Part shown: piece by piece, positions 23,655-35,507 of the stretch | Layout of the letters: each line of letters starts with the position of its first letter | Position numbering within the stretch: the stretch's first letter is position 1 | The notes under the pieces: model-generated | The model's input: only the letters and a program-made list of their open reading frames with translations | What the model was told of the DNA's origin: nothing | Database searches by the model: none | Origin: Spinacia oleracea | Lineage: Eukaryota > Streptophyta > Magnoliopsida > Caryophyllales > Amaranthaceae | Assembly: GCF_020520425.1 (NCBI RefSeq) | Contig: NC_079487.1 | Coordinates: 113,928,141-113,992,140, forward strand | Direction: 5' to 3' | DNA length: 64,000 nucleotides | Made by a program: the position numbers and the translations under genes

Positions 23655-24078
23655 TACGTTTTTAAGTCTCGACTTGGAGACTGTGAAAAGCCAAATAAGA
23701 CAAACATTTAAAGACATATGGAGTATCTATTAGGGAGTAGCAACTGAACCCTGTATGATAGAAGTGTAATCAAGGCTATTTCTTTACTTATGTGACAATA
23801 TTCATACATTTTATTGCCAACCGCAAGCTTGCTGTAAGACCTCAAAAGGACAATACAAATTACAAATATGGCGAGGATTTCGAACCTAATACATATCATA
23901 CACCGACTTTCAATCTTAACTACTAGGTCAAAGCTTCCCAAATTTTTCACTTTATTATTATGACTTATTACTTATTCTTATAAAATCAGACTAGACCATA
24001 AAAGTTCATACTAGAATCCGACATTTTTCTTTTCGTTTTATTATTGCCATATATCTAAACTTTTGAATTTGTAAATGA

Positions 24079-24506
24079 GGATAATTTTCCAAATACAACC
24101 TAATAAAGTTCTCTATTTGCCAATTACAACCTCAAATTTCTAATTTTGCCAATTACAACCTTAAACTTGTACATCTATTTTAAATTACAACTGAAACCAT
24201 TTTTCGGCAAAAATCACCGGAAGATGATGTCATAACCTTATCAAAAAAAATTACGAAGTACATCATATCTATATTTAAAATTATTTTTTCGATAATTTTA
24301 ATTATTTTTTGTTTAATTTTATTTAACGGCTTAATTTTTTTATAGAAAATATGTAATTTTTTTTTATAATAACATTATGACATCAACTTCCCGTGATTTT
24401 TGCCAAAAAATAATTTCGGGTTGTAACTTAAAATGAATGTATAAGAAATTTGAGGTTGTAATTAGCAAATAAAGAACTTTATTAGGTTGTATTTGACAAA
24501 TTTTCC
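24079..24506. mobile_element. Long-TIR MITE (MULE-like)
   Basis: The two ends are inverted copies of each other for about 150 bp. Both read CAAATACAACCTAATAAAGTTCT inward on their own strands, continuing through AATTACAACCTCAAATTTC-type repeats to ATTTTTGCC. The outermost base pairs are GGA...TCC. A clean target duplication is not visible, so the class is inferred from the TIR style only. Confidence 0.6.
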
Positions 24507-24629
24507 TAATTATGAAAAAACACTTCATATAAGAACCTGACAAGACTCCTCTTGATAATGTTTTTTTTTTTTGTATTAACTTACAAACACATTCAAGCTT
24601 TAGTCAAATTAGATATCAGACAACCAATA

Positions 24630-24750
24630 AAGTATTTGGCCTAGTGGTAAGATCGAGGGTTTGTGTACAATAAGTTTCATGTTCGAATCACCTCTTCCAT
24701 TTGTAATTTATTACAGAGTATTATCTTTATGGCTCATTTGCCAAAAAGAT
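24630..24750 (+). repeat. tRNA-derived SINE remnant
   Basis: A tRNA-like A box (TGGCCTAGTGGTAAG) and B box (TGTTCGAATC) are spaced about 33 bp apart, and an A/T-rich tail follows. It does not fold into a full tRNA, so it is probably a decayed SINE. Confidence 0.4.
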
Positions 24751-24790
24751 TTTTTTTTTTAAATCATAAAAAATCAAACGTTACGGAGTA

Positions 24791-26003
24791 CTCCCTCCGT
24801 TTCGAATTAATAAGAACACTTTGACTTTTGATATTATGGAGTATTCACATATTTCAATTTGACTGTCATGTGTGATTTATAGGTAAAAAAAATATATTCG
24901 TGTGGGGTCTTGTCTGATTCATCTAGATATGTATTTTTGAAATATTAGAGCATGAATAAAGGGAGGCTCTTAGGTGTCTCTTAAGGAGAGAGAAAAAAAA
25001 ATTAAGAGCTAGCTCTTAGGTGAGAAATGGGAGACTCTTAATTAGAGTTTGTAAGTAAAAATTCTGAAATAAGAGAGAGAATAAGAGGTAGTGTTAAGAG
25101 TTAGCCCATTTCTACAATTTTTGGGAGGAGACTCTTATTTGGAGTTGATGCTTAGGTGGCATAAGAAAGAGAGTAAGAGCCCCCTAAATAAGAGTCTCCC
25201 CTTATTGTTGCTCTTAGAGCATCAATTGTGGCTTACTCTTAGCCCACTCTTAAAGAGAGAGAAAATTTAAGAGTTACCTCTTAAAAAATAAGAGCTAACT
25301 CTTAACTACCTCTTATTTAGAGGTTGATTGTGACTTCCTCTAAATAAGAGGTAGCTCTTAAAAATAAGAGTGGGGATGAGGTGGAAGAATTTGATGTATT
25401 TTGGTTGCTTCTTATATTAAAAATAAAATTAAAAATATTAAAAAACTATATAAAAGGTAGTGTTTAAAAGATAGTCTATTTCTTGGTGTTTTTGGTAGCT
25501 AACTCTTGTTAAGAGGGGGTGATGAGGTGTACAAGGAGAGAGACTAAGAGAGAGCAAATTAGGAGTGAGTCTACAATTGATGCTCTTAGTCCCCTCTTAA
25601 GAAGAGAGAAAATTTAAGAGCTAACTCTTAGCAAATAAGATGTAACTCTTAGCTCCCTCTTATTTAGAGATTGATTATGACATCTCTAAATAAGAAGTTT
25701 CTCTTAGAAAATAAGAGGGGGTGAGGTGGAATATTGTGGGGGCATTGTGCTTATTTTTGATATTTTTGCATTAAAAGTAAAATAAAAAAATAGGAAAAAG
25801 TTACCTAAGAGATAGTGTATAAGAGTGGTGATGAGGTGGATGAAAAGAGAGACTAAGAGGGAGCAAATAAGAGATAACACTACCATTAATGTTCTTAGCC
25901 TTTTATAATTTTTATGAATACAAAATTAAAAATATTAATATCCAAATATTTACAGACAAATATGAAAAAGTAATATATGCCCAATATTTTAAAACGGAGG
26001 AAA
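24791..26003. mobile_element. Stowaway-like MITE interrupted by other elements
   Basis: The left end CTCCCTCCGTTTCGAATTAA (after TA) pairs with the right end AAAACGGAGGAAA (before TA) about 1.2 kb away. The interior is expanded by the Harbinger-like cluster at 24948-25894. Confidence 0.6.
24948..25894. mobile_element. Cluster of three PIF/Harbinger-like MITE copies
   Basis: Related units with ends GAGCAT... and ...ATGCTC (or TTGCTC, TGTTC) abut one another at TTA triplets: 24948-25213, 25217-25585 and 25589-25894, with TTA at 24945, 25214, 25586 and 25895. Interiors share TTAAGAG and CTCTTA repeats and GAGAGAGAAAATTTAAGAG. The TTA 3-bp duplications are typical of PIF/Harbinger elements. The third copy lacks an obvious left end, suggesting self-insertion. 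Confidence 0.6.
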
Positions 26004-26033
26004 TATTAGACATGAGAAGACCTTTATTTCAAA

Positions 26034-27196
26034 GGAAAAATTACTTTAAATAATCCAACCTTACGGCGATTTTCCGTTAATAATCCAACCTTTGGATTAT
26101 TATTTAATAATCCAATCTTTATGCCCCATTAACTTTTATTGCACCCAATCGGTCACCAACCTGATACAACAGGTAACCTATACACGTGTCATGCACCTAT
26201 TCGTTAAATATTTTTTTTAAAAATAATTTCTTTTTCTTTTTCTTTTTCTTTTTTCTTTTCATTCCTTCCTTATGGTTTTATTTGTTTTACGATTGTCTTG
26301 GTTTTATTTATTTTATTTCAATTCCTCCTTCCTTCTTCATTATCTTGTAATTTTGAACATCATCTTGTTCATCCTCACCAGCCCTTTTCTATCTCCCCTT
26401 TCCCTGTCTCCTTCTTCATCGTCAATTTCAATTCAATTGCTTCCATCTTTCTTCTCTCCATTAATGACGGTAAGAAGAAATCAGCAGTTGGAGATGGAAG
26501 ATAACAAGATCTTCAACAACAAGATTTCTCGATCTCCTTCTTTTTCTCCTTTGTTATTGTAATTGCCTAATTTTGAAGTTTAATTTCGAAATTTGTGGCG
26601 GTTGATTTCAGCAAATTATTTTTGTTTTATTTATTTTGTTTTTGCGGTGCACCAATGGTTCCAATGACGATGTTTCAAGGATTAGGATTTTCCTGGGCAT
26701 GTGGGTTTCCTTGATTTTCTTTAATTTGTGCTAATTTGAAAAGGTGGTAAAATTTAATTGGGATTTTGTAGTCTCAAATGCAGTAGTAATCATTCGTACC
26801 CACTTCAAGCACATCAATAAATTTGTTGTTTTTTAGGAGTATAATTTTGCAAAGAAAAGGTGTTAACTATCGTTAATTGATTCTTAGTGTAAGAGAAAAT
26901 GTTGGTTGAAGTTTCATAAACTTGTAGAAAAGGGGAGAACTTATGGAGGAAGAAGAAAGCTTCGAATAAGCTAGATTTGAAGGAAGAGAGAGAAATAAAG
27001 GAGAGGCTATAAATTGAACATTAAAAAATAATAATAAAAGATAAATAAAAAAAATTGACCTTCTTGACCGGTTGCCGGTCAGATGGGTGCAATAAAAATT
27101 AATGGGTATAAAGGTTGGATTATTAGATAATAATTCAAATGTTGGATTATTAACAGGAAATCGTCGAAAGGTTGGATTATTTAAAGTAATTTTTCC
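26034..27196. mobile_element. Mutator-like element (long TIR, 9-bp TSD)
   Basis: The outer ends GGAAAAATTACTTTAAATAA and the matching inverted copy extend as TIRs of about 100-130 bp with the unit TAATCCAACCTT repeated. The perfect 9-bp duplication TATTTCAAA flanks it at 26025-26033 and 27197-27205, which is diagnostic of Mutator-type insertion. The interior (about 26270-26560) is CT-rich with an open frame of 96 codons that I cannot assign. It may be captured host DNA. No transposase is visible. Confidence 0.85.
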
Positions 27197-27205
27197 TATT
27201 TCAAA

Positions 27206-28307
27206 TATAGTCATTAAATTATTCAAGCAGCCTCGCCAACGGTTTAAAACGAATACGCAGGCCCACCAATTTTATTTTACTCCGTAGTTAATTTACTATT
27301 TGGAGTCAGATGTTAAGAACATCGAAGTGATCCAACAGACAAGAGTCCGCCACTTTCGACGGGCAAGTCGGAGTATTTGTCAACACGTCACACGGAGATC
27401 TAGTTTTTTACACTTCTTATTGGTGGACCCCAGTAAACGAGTACGTGGTCCATCAAATTAATTAAAGTAAAGAGTTTATCACCAAATTTTCCAGTTTATT
27501 GTCCCAACAAAGTGTATTTCATTTCATGTGAGGTCGGTTAAACTTCTCTCGTATTTATAAATTTATTATGTTCAGTTGTTCATCCTTCTTTTCTGTGAAT
27601 TTCTTTTTCGTTATAAAACATTTCACGCATTCATTTTCAAAGATTTGTTTCCTCGTGCTGTGTAGTGTGTACTCGTATAATTCAATATTAGTCCCTGTTT
27701 AAATCTTGATACTATTTACAATTGAATAGAATATTTTAATTTCTTTCCAATATGTACTTCAAAACATATTCACGTGACATCTTATTTTATTCGTCTTAAT
27801 GTGTAATTTAATAATATTAAATTTTTATATTTTTCTAACATACACATTTAGAGATATTAACGTTTAAATATTGAGTTGAAACGAGTTAAGAAGTCAAAAC
27901 ATTACTAATATTTAAGAACGGAGGGAGTATCCAATATATGTAATTCCCAAAATTGAATTAGAATAAATAATAAGATTGAGACGAATATAATAAAATTACG
28001 ATTGTATAATAAAGAAATTAAAAAATAAACGGAGAAGTAATGACATAGGATTCCATAAGAGAGAATAAATGAGAAAAATACGGAGTAGTAATAAAATGGT
28101 AAAAATGAAAAAGGACAAGAAAAAAGTCGACAGCTAAAACAAGTTGGGTGTTTCCACCTTGATTCCCTCTCAGCCTCTTTCTACTCGGCTAGTCAAAATA
28201 TATTTATACACGTTCCCTTATCTCACATGATCATTTTACTCCCAACGTTTAAATTATCATCTATCATATCATATCATATCATATCATAACCAATCAATTA
28301 AAAAGCC
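27206..28307. other. Upstream region of the GH17 gene
   Basis: A degenerate MITE end (AAGAACGGAGGGAGTAT) lies at about 27912-27928. A TATA-like TATTTATA (28201-28208) lies about 100 bp upstream of the start codon. A five-fold ATATC microsatellite (about 28263-28287) lies in the presumed 5' UTR. There is no other gene. Confidence 0.45.
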
Positions 28308-31300
28308 ATGGCTTCTCTGATAATCAATCTCCTCCTAATTTTCTCTCTAATTCAACTTCTTCACCCCGGTGTCGCCGCCGCATGGAGCGTCGGGGTGAAT
28401 TACGGTACACTAGGGGACAACCTTCCGCCACCAGCTCAGGTGGCGGAATTCCTCAAAACAAAAACATCAATAAACAGGATAAAACTGTTTGATGCTAACC
28501 CGGACATCGTACGGGCTTTTGCAAACTCCGGTATAGCCGTGACAATAACCGTAGCGAACGGGGAGATTCCGAATCTTGTTCAGCTCTCAGGGGCTCAGCA
28601 ATGGGTGGCTACTCATGTTAGTCCTTTTGTTCCACAGACAAGGATTATAAGAGTGCTTGTTGGTAATGAGGTTCTTCATTGGGGCCCTCAAAATCTGATT
28701 GATAACCTTGTTGCTTCCATGCGTACCCTTCATCAAGCCCTTCAGCAGGCTGGTCACAGGCACATTCAGGTACTATTTTATTTTTATTTATTATTGGGAA
28801 ATTCTTAATCATTAAGTTTTTGATTTGGAATAATTATTGCTTGTTTAAATGAATAATTGAGATTAGTTCAAAGGTATCAAAGATGATTCACTTTCACTTT
28901 CTCTTTCTCTATATATATTGAATAAATAATGTATTTATATCTGTAACCTTGTGGAGTAATGAAATCCTGAAGTCAAATCTGGAATCTTAATTTATGAGCG
29001 AAAAACACGGTTACTCATCTATAACTTAAGTTCAGACTTCAATTCAGATTATACCAGATAGCTCCAGATTAAACTTTCTTTTTTCCGTTTAATCTGTTTA
29101 TTGCCGTCAAGCTTTAATTTTCCATTTTTAAAAATGATTGAAAGTTGGATACGAGTATTTGAAACTTACAGATTTAAGAATCTAACAAGGCCCACTTGAT
29201 TGATAATGTACCTTCTTACGAATACTCCCTGTGTCCCTAACATTTGCCCCCTTTTCTTAAAAAAAAAAAAATTATTTTAACTTACTTTCTCTCTCTTTGT
29301 TTAAGAGTTCATGTTACCGTCTCATGTGGACATTTACGCCAAAATAATAAAAATAAAGATGATTTTATAGGACAATCTTTTAAGGACATGTAATATTAAC
29401 ATATAAACATGGTCAAACTTTAGTTAATTTGTGATATAGGATCAGATTAAAAACATTCAGACCAAACGATAAATTTAAATCATACTAGATTACTAGGTCA
29501 GGTAAATAGAACAAAATCTTATAAAAGACGGTAATTAGTACTCCGTAGTCTGTACATCGTATTGGGTCATAAACTCATAACGCGTTTGTATGGACTTTTT
29601 TCCCCCCTAATGTATTGCCTGTTCGTTTCCGTTAAAGTCATACTCATATCCTTATTTTCAAAGAGATGGGGTCGGCTGGGTCAACTTTTTTTTTTGGGAG
29701 GGTCAATTACTTTCATTAAAAAGTTGACTATATGCTAATTTGTGGGCTCTGTGGAGGACTGGAGGTGTTTAAATGGGGAGGTATAGCTTTTTCCAAGGGC
29801 CATACAATTCAAATGTGAAGCACTTTTTGCAGGGAAAAACAGACCCCCTGGCCCGTCCCCTTGTTACCTTGTATGATGTATAATTGCTTGAATTCTATAC
29901 ATACTGAATTTAGTGGGTGAATTTGCACCACAATTTTACTTGCATTTTCTCTGCAGTCTTGATTGCCCCTAAGATTGCTAAACGTCAAGTGTCTTGTGAC
30001 CAATTGGACAAAGTCACCCCAATACAACTACTTTTAATACGGAGTATGTCAGTACCAATAAAGCAAATGACTCATATCGGTATACAATACCACACTAGTC
30101 TCAATACCAATATCAAATTAATGGTACCAATAAGAGTCACTTGCGTTTATTTTAAACATAAGCCACTTGAGACTTAAAGTTCCTCTCCCCAACCGGAAAT
30201 AATAGTCATGCGTACAAAATTTCGTCACCTTACCAAAAATAAGGGTCGAGTTTATGTTTGGATTTTCGTATAACGCAGTAATACAATTGACAGAACCAAC
30301 TATTGCAAAATACAATTGTTTTTTACTTGTAAACTGCTCCATCCGTCCCAGAATACTTGAACCGGTTTGACCGACATAGAGTTTAATACAAAGTAATTAA
30401 CCTATTATTTAATTAGATGTTAGTTGACAGCGGGGTATGTTTGAATGTAGATAGGGATATGTGTCAACTTTTAAATGGGTAAGGGGTAGGGGTAGGGGGA
30501 ACAAAATGACTTGTGAGGGGGTAGTTGATATAATATTAATAAAAGTTTACCATTTATAGAAACGGTGCAAGTAATCCGGGACGGCTTTATGAGGAAAGCG
30601 GTGCAAGTATTCTGGGACGGAGGGAGTATGTCATATCTTTAATTACTACCGGGATTAAGGAGTATGTCTGTATGTGACAAACTAACATAATATAATTGAT
30701 TCCAGATCGAGGCATTAGTAATTAACATTAACTACTGTAATTCAGGCTTTCAGCCAATTGTTGTAACTTCTGTTGTTGAGTTCCTAGTGAAAATGGATGG
30801 CATGAAACTCATTTAATTCTGTGGTTTGAACAACAGGTATCTTCTCCTCATTCTTTGGCCATCCTAGCCAGGTCACAACCCCCAAGCACAGGCCGTTTTC
30901 GACCTGGATGGGACAAGGGTGTGTTAGCTCCAATGCTCCAATTCCTACGCGAAAGCAAGTCTCCTTTCGTCGTAAACCCCTACCCATACTTTAATGTTTA
31001 TCCCAAGAACGTCAACTTCTGCCTCTTTAAAAGAAATAGAGGACAATTTGATAGGTGGACCAAGAAGATGTACTACAACATGTTTGAGTCTCAAATGGAT
31101 GCTGTCTATTCTGCCATGAAGGCCTTGGGCTACGCAGATGTTGACATTGTGATCGGCGAGACAGGTTGGCCTACGGTTGGTGAGTCTTTCCAGACTTGGG
31201 TCAACCCCGCGGATGCTCAGACATTTAACTCGAGGCTAGTTATGGCAGTCAACTCGGGCAAAGGAACTCCTTTGATGCCTGGCAGGAAGTTTGAGACTTA

Positions 31301-31967
31301 CATTTTCGGGCTGTTTACTGAAAATCAAAAGCCTGGACCTGTTGCGGAGAGGAACTTTGGGTTGTTTAGGCCCGACTTCACCCCTGTCTACGACATTGGC
31401 GTCCTCAGAGGTGGACAAAAGGTAAATCACCTTCATCACTTCATCACTATTCACTAGTGATTTCTTCATAGTATCTGATATTGACTTGCATGATCTAATT
31501 CTGTGTTGTTTCCTTGACTTGCAGCCTCAGGCCCGTCCTAGCCCTACTCCAGCCCTACCTGGCCCAGCTAAGCCTAGCCCAAGCAATAACTGGTGTGTGC
31601 CAAAAGCACAGGCCACTGATGCCCAATTGCAGTCCAATATCAACTATGTCTGCAGCCAAGGAGTTGATTGCAAGCCTATCCAACCCGGCGGTGCATGTTT
31701 CAACCCAGACAATGTTAGGGCTCATGCCACCTATGCAATGAACACGTTTTACCAGACCAAGGGTCGCCAGCCCTTCCAATGCGATTTCTCTCAGACTGCT
31801 GTTCTCACCAATCGTAATCCAAGTAAGTATATAAGTATTGTATTCCTCTCTTCATAAGTTCATATATATATATATACATCCTTCCTGCTTAAGATCTTGC
31901 TTTACTAATCTGGTTTCTATATCTATCTGTTCTTTTTTCTCCAGGTTCCGGTACATGTAGATTTTAA
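28308..31967 (+). CDS. Glucan endo-1,3-beta-glucosidase (GH17) with X8/CBM43 domain
   Basis: There are four exons: 28308-28769, 30837-31421, 31525-31822 and 31945-31967, giving 455 residues with consistent GT/AG junctions. Residues 1-25 form a signal peptide ending VAAA. The GH17 barrel follows (about 27-345), starting VGVNYG. The general acid is Glu121 in VGNEV and the nucleophile is Glu262 in the signature [10 protein letters not shown] Pro-rich linker (about 350-368) leads to an X8 (CBM43) domain with its conserved cysteines, from NNWCVPK to GTCRF at the extreme C-terminus. There is no hydrophobic tail for a GPI anchor. Such enzymes hydrolyse beta-1,3-glucans such as callose in the cell wall or apoplast. 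The first intron is 2 kb and holds a Stowaway-like MITE (30337-30626). The last exon supplies only seven full codons plus the stop. The gene looks intact. Confidence 0.93.
30337..30626. mobile_element. Stowaway-like MITE in GH17 intron 1
   Basis: The left end CTCCATCCGTCCCAGAATAC and the right end GTATTCTGGGACGGAGGGAG are inverted repeats. The right TIR motif is partly duplicated (GTGCAAGTAATCCGGGACGG before it). It lies wholly in the intron. Confidence 0.75.
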
Positions 31968-33433
31968 ACTGTAGGCTGAAAATTGGAAGTCAGGATTCAG
32001 GAGTTAAGGACTAGCTAGGAGGCTGGTCCCACCGACAAAATTATTTATTCTTGATCCATTAACATAATAATTGTGTAGTTTAGCACTCTAGTTGATGGTC
32101 ACTAATTAGCATTATGGTGTATCTTTTTCAGTGTGTAAATTTAGAAAAAAGGAGCTGGAATATAAGCATAATGGAATTTTTCATTCATGAGAATAAATTC
32201 ACTCTTTTTTGTTTGGGCTTTTTCGTGATTGTTTCTTTGAGCTTCTTTTCACTCCTTTCTTGGTATGGTTTACGAACTACGTACAACCTCGGTGGGGGTG
32301 GGGCGGGGATGTAGTTTTTTTTGGGGGGGGGGGGGGGGGGGGGCAAAGGCTAGTAATGGGCATATTACACAGAGATTACAATAACACCCGAATACCCAAG
32401 CTTCAAACCTAGTTAAGCTCACCAGGCCATACATAAGTCAATACCCCACAAGAGAAGGGACTGACTACATACCACGAAGTATAAGTCTGACGGTTCCATC
32501 CTAAGACTAATTTCGTGATAGCTGAAGTAGTCCACCAATCTTATATGTTAATCAATCTAACTCTAGCTTTTCCATGTGTAACAATTAGTCTTAACTCACA
32601 TGTGGATTAGTGTTCTCAACACTTAAACATCAAACCTTAGTACTCGTACAACATAAGCGAAGTCTTTAAACTTTGGCTGTCCTAACTTTAATCTTGAAGA
32701 AAGAGGAGAGATCAGAGGCCAGATGGGATTGGGTGGGGGATTATTTTTAATACCAAATTGCAAGATTAGTACGTATAAGTGATTAAATTAATAGGATGGA
32801 GATGTGTAAACAATCTTGAACAGACAGAAAATCTTCCATATAAATCAAGATTCGAAAAAATAAATGGTTGATTGAAGGCAACAGAAGCTTCACCTTCAGG
32901 GCAAACATGTTCTCTTAAAGGGTTGTACGCTAATTAATTGTGGAGATAGTACTAATTGAAATTGCTTTTGTCTCAAACAAGGATTAGCTACTTTCAACAT
33001 ACTTTTGTTTGCGTGCTCTTTGACAAACCAGGCTGTTGTAAGTTTGTAACATACCCTATAACAATGTGTTTGAATAGACCGAACTTCATGTATAAATCTA
33101 AAATGTGCTCTCACTGTGTTATATGTGTGTTAGCTAGACACACATCACTGTCACATGTGATGTAACGACTAACGAGTGTATACGATGTATACAGAGTGTA
33201 TATTTGTCGAATGCGCGCATTTGTTTATTGGTGTAGAGAGAGTCATAAAAGGCAAGACGACAAATGGTGTACACAAGATTCGATCTCGGGTCTTAGTTAT
33301 TAACCCTGAACACTTTACCAACTAATTTACTTGACATCCACAAACTCATCTCATTTGTTATATTACTGTGTTGCCTTGTTTGTGTGTGTCTTTCTAGCTA
33401 CTAAAGAATTTGTGCGGTTGAACTAAACTTAAA
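31968..33433. other. 3' UTR of GH17 gene and intergenic DNA
   Basis: After the stop codon there is no supported gene. A run of 21 consecutive G occurs at 32323-32343, preceded by other G-rich sequence from 32291. The rest shows no structure I can name. Confidence 0.35.
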
Positions 33434-33605
33434 TCAATTGTCTGTTGGTTTAGAGGTTATTGAGACTTAACTTGGTAGGGAGGACCGCGTGTCCGATCCC
33501 CACAACAATAATTGGGAGGGAACTAGAACCTATCCACCCATAACTTAAACCTAAATTCCGATTAGCCCTAAGGGTGAACCGGGTGGTAACAATAAAAAAA
33601 ACATT
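33434..33605 (+). mobile_element. tRNA-derived SINE
   Basis: The sequence starts with a tRNA-like A box (TTGGTTTAGAGG), has a B-box-like GTGTCCGATCCCC about 35 bp on, and ends in an A-rich tail. The direct repeat TAAACTTA stands on both sides, suggesting a target duplication. Confidence 0.5.
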
Positions 33606-34754
33606 AAACTTATTTAATGTGGACTATTAACCTTATTTTAACATTTATAAATATCTTGTCAAAAAAAAAAACATTTATAAGTATAAAATAACTTAATTTG
33701 TCTGTTGGACAACTAATTTCTATTACAATCTCTACTAATTTAAACTAAATGATTGATTTTTTCCCCTCAAGGTGATTGCAACATGGATGCAGTTCATGTG
33801 TGTTTTTTTTAAAGGATAATTAATTTATTAATAAATAGTCATATAACATTTACAAAACAAATATAGATCTAACAAATACTTCGTACATGCCAAATTAGAA
33901 ATCATCCCCGCGGCTACAACAAATCTTTATAATGGCTACATGTTCCAGCGTTATATTAAGGGAGACGTTCTACAGTGCAAATCTATTCAACGACCGTAAA
34001 TTTGATAAAGAAAACCTTTATTTGATGTAGTTCATGTGTTTACTAAACCTAGTTGATTCTCTCTCTTTCTCCACCAAATCGACAATCATTACCATTCGGG
34101 TTAATGACTTGTATATGAAATGTCACATGTTCAAATTCCTTCTCCGTATATAATGTCTAGTGGCTCATTCAAACCAGGTAAGAGGGGAAAAAATTCATTA
34201 CCATCCAATATTCAACAATCAAGATCAAATCCATGATTTCATAAACCACCTTAATGAATTTCATTTCATAAATGTAGTTATCATACTCCCTTTGTTCAAT
34301 TTATTTACTCATATTTTTGTTACGTGATTTTCCGACTGTTATAGATTTTGTTTAAATAGATTATCAATTCCAGTCTCTACTAAATTAAACTAATTAAATT
34401 TTCCTCAACATAATAGTAAATATTGTCTCTATTAATCTATTTAATTATTTCTTTTTCTCCACCAAATCAACAATTATCACCATTTAGATCGAGGATTTGT
34501 GTACAATATACCACCCCATTTGGTAATGGCTCATTCGGACTAAAAGAAAACCATCATTACCATCCAATAATCAACAACTAAGATCATAATTGCTTCATAC
34601 AATTCTTAAAATAAAAGTAAAAAAAGGTCCCACTTGAATACTTAACTTAACCAATTGAATCCTATTTTGTCGATCAACCACTCACCAAAATCAAACCCCT
34701 CATTTCCCTCACCCACTTCATTCCACTCACCAAAATCAAACTCCAAAAAAAAAT
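33606..34754. other. Upstream region of the unknown plant protein gene, with a local duplication
   Basis: Segments at about 34060-34230 and 34445-34600 are diverged copies of each other: CTCCACCAAATC, then ATGGCTCATTC or GTGGCTCATTC, then CATTACCATCCAATA, then TCAACAA. A partial MITE end (ACTCCCTTTGTTCAATTTAT) lies between them at 34285. There is no gene. Confidence 0.4.
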
Positions 34755-35507
34755 ATGCAAGAAACTAAAAACCCCACCAAAAATTACACTCACAAAAAAC
34801 ACAAACACAAACATCCTAACTACGTCCACCCTCAATCGGAAACCGCCGCAGAAAACACCACCCCAACCTCAACCACCACCACCACCACCACCGCTTCAAC
34901 TGCCCCAAACATCTCTTTCAAGCGCAACACCGACGTAAAAGGCCTAAAATTCGGCGGCCAATTCATCGTAAAATCCTTCACCGTCCGTCGCTGCCGCCCT
35001 CAAGAACTCTCACTCCTCCTCAATCTCTCTCCTCCACAAGCACTCCCTTCCACCATCGCCTTCCTCCCTTCAAACTTCACCATCTTAGCTCACCATGCTT
35101 GGCACACCTTAACCCTTGGCTTGGGCACCAAGAAATCCAAGGTCATCATCTTTGTTTTTGACACCGTGGCTGCTAAATCCAACGCCGATCTGACGTGGCC
35201 TCACGAGATCCCTTTGGGTGACGTCAATAAACGGTTGATTCGCGGGATGAACAGCTGGGATTTTGCGAGGTTTAAGTTTAGGAAAGGGTGTATAACTTTT
35301 TATGTGTTCGGTGTTAGAAAGAGTGGTGATAGAGGAGGGTTCCAGTGTGGTGACGACTTGCGGTGTATCCTGCACTCTGTTGTTGCTCTTAAGGATTTTC
35401 TTGATCATACGGCTATGCTTGCTTTGCCCAATCAAAGGTCCCTCGACCATTCTTCCATTAATAATAACAGGAGTAGTTACAATCATCGTTCTGTTGCTGC
35501 TCATTAA
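34755..35507 (+). CDS. Conserved plant protein of unknown function
   Basis: This is a single-exon frame of 250 residues starting at the first ATG after a CA-rich leader. Residues 1-50 are low complexity: His/Lys-rich, then a run of Thr from an ACC trinucleotide repeat (34864-34893). The rest is a compact globular region with segments that I recognise as conserved among flowering plants: FKRNTDVKGLKFGGQFIVKS, FTILAHHAWHTLTLGLGTKK, WPHEIPLGDVNKRLIRGM, ARFKFRKGCITFYV and ALKDFLDHTAMLALPNQRS. No signal peptide, membrane segment or enzymatic motif is seen. Base composition (C-rich codons in the core) is clearly coding and unlike the flanks. I cannot give a function. Confidence 0.85.
   Translation: MQETKNPTKNYTHKKHKHKHPNYVHPQSETAAENTTPTSTTTTTTTASTAPNISFKRNTDVKGLKFGGQFIVKSFTVRRCRPQELSLLLNLSPPQALPSTIAFLPSNFTILAHHAWHTLTLGLGTKKSKVIIFVFDTVAAKSNADLTWPHEIPLGDVNKRLIRGMNSWDFARFKFRKGCITFYVFGVRKSGDRGGFQCGDDLRCILHSVVALKDFLDHTAMLALPNQRSLDHSSINNNRSSYNHRSVAAH

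Noticed and set aside
32114-32412. Gly-rich frames downstream of the GH17 gene
   Set aside because: The glycines come from the G homopolymer. No start context or domain is present.
35109-35504. 131-codon minus-strand frame
   Set aside because: It is antisense to the well-supported gene at 34755-35507 and is a shadow of it.
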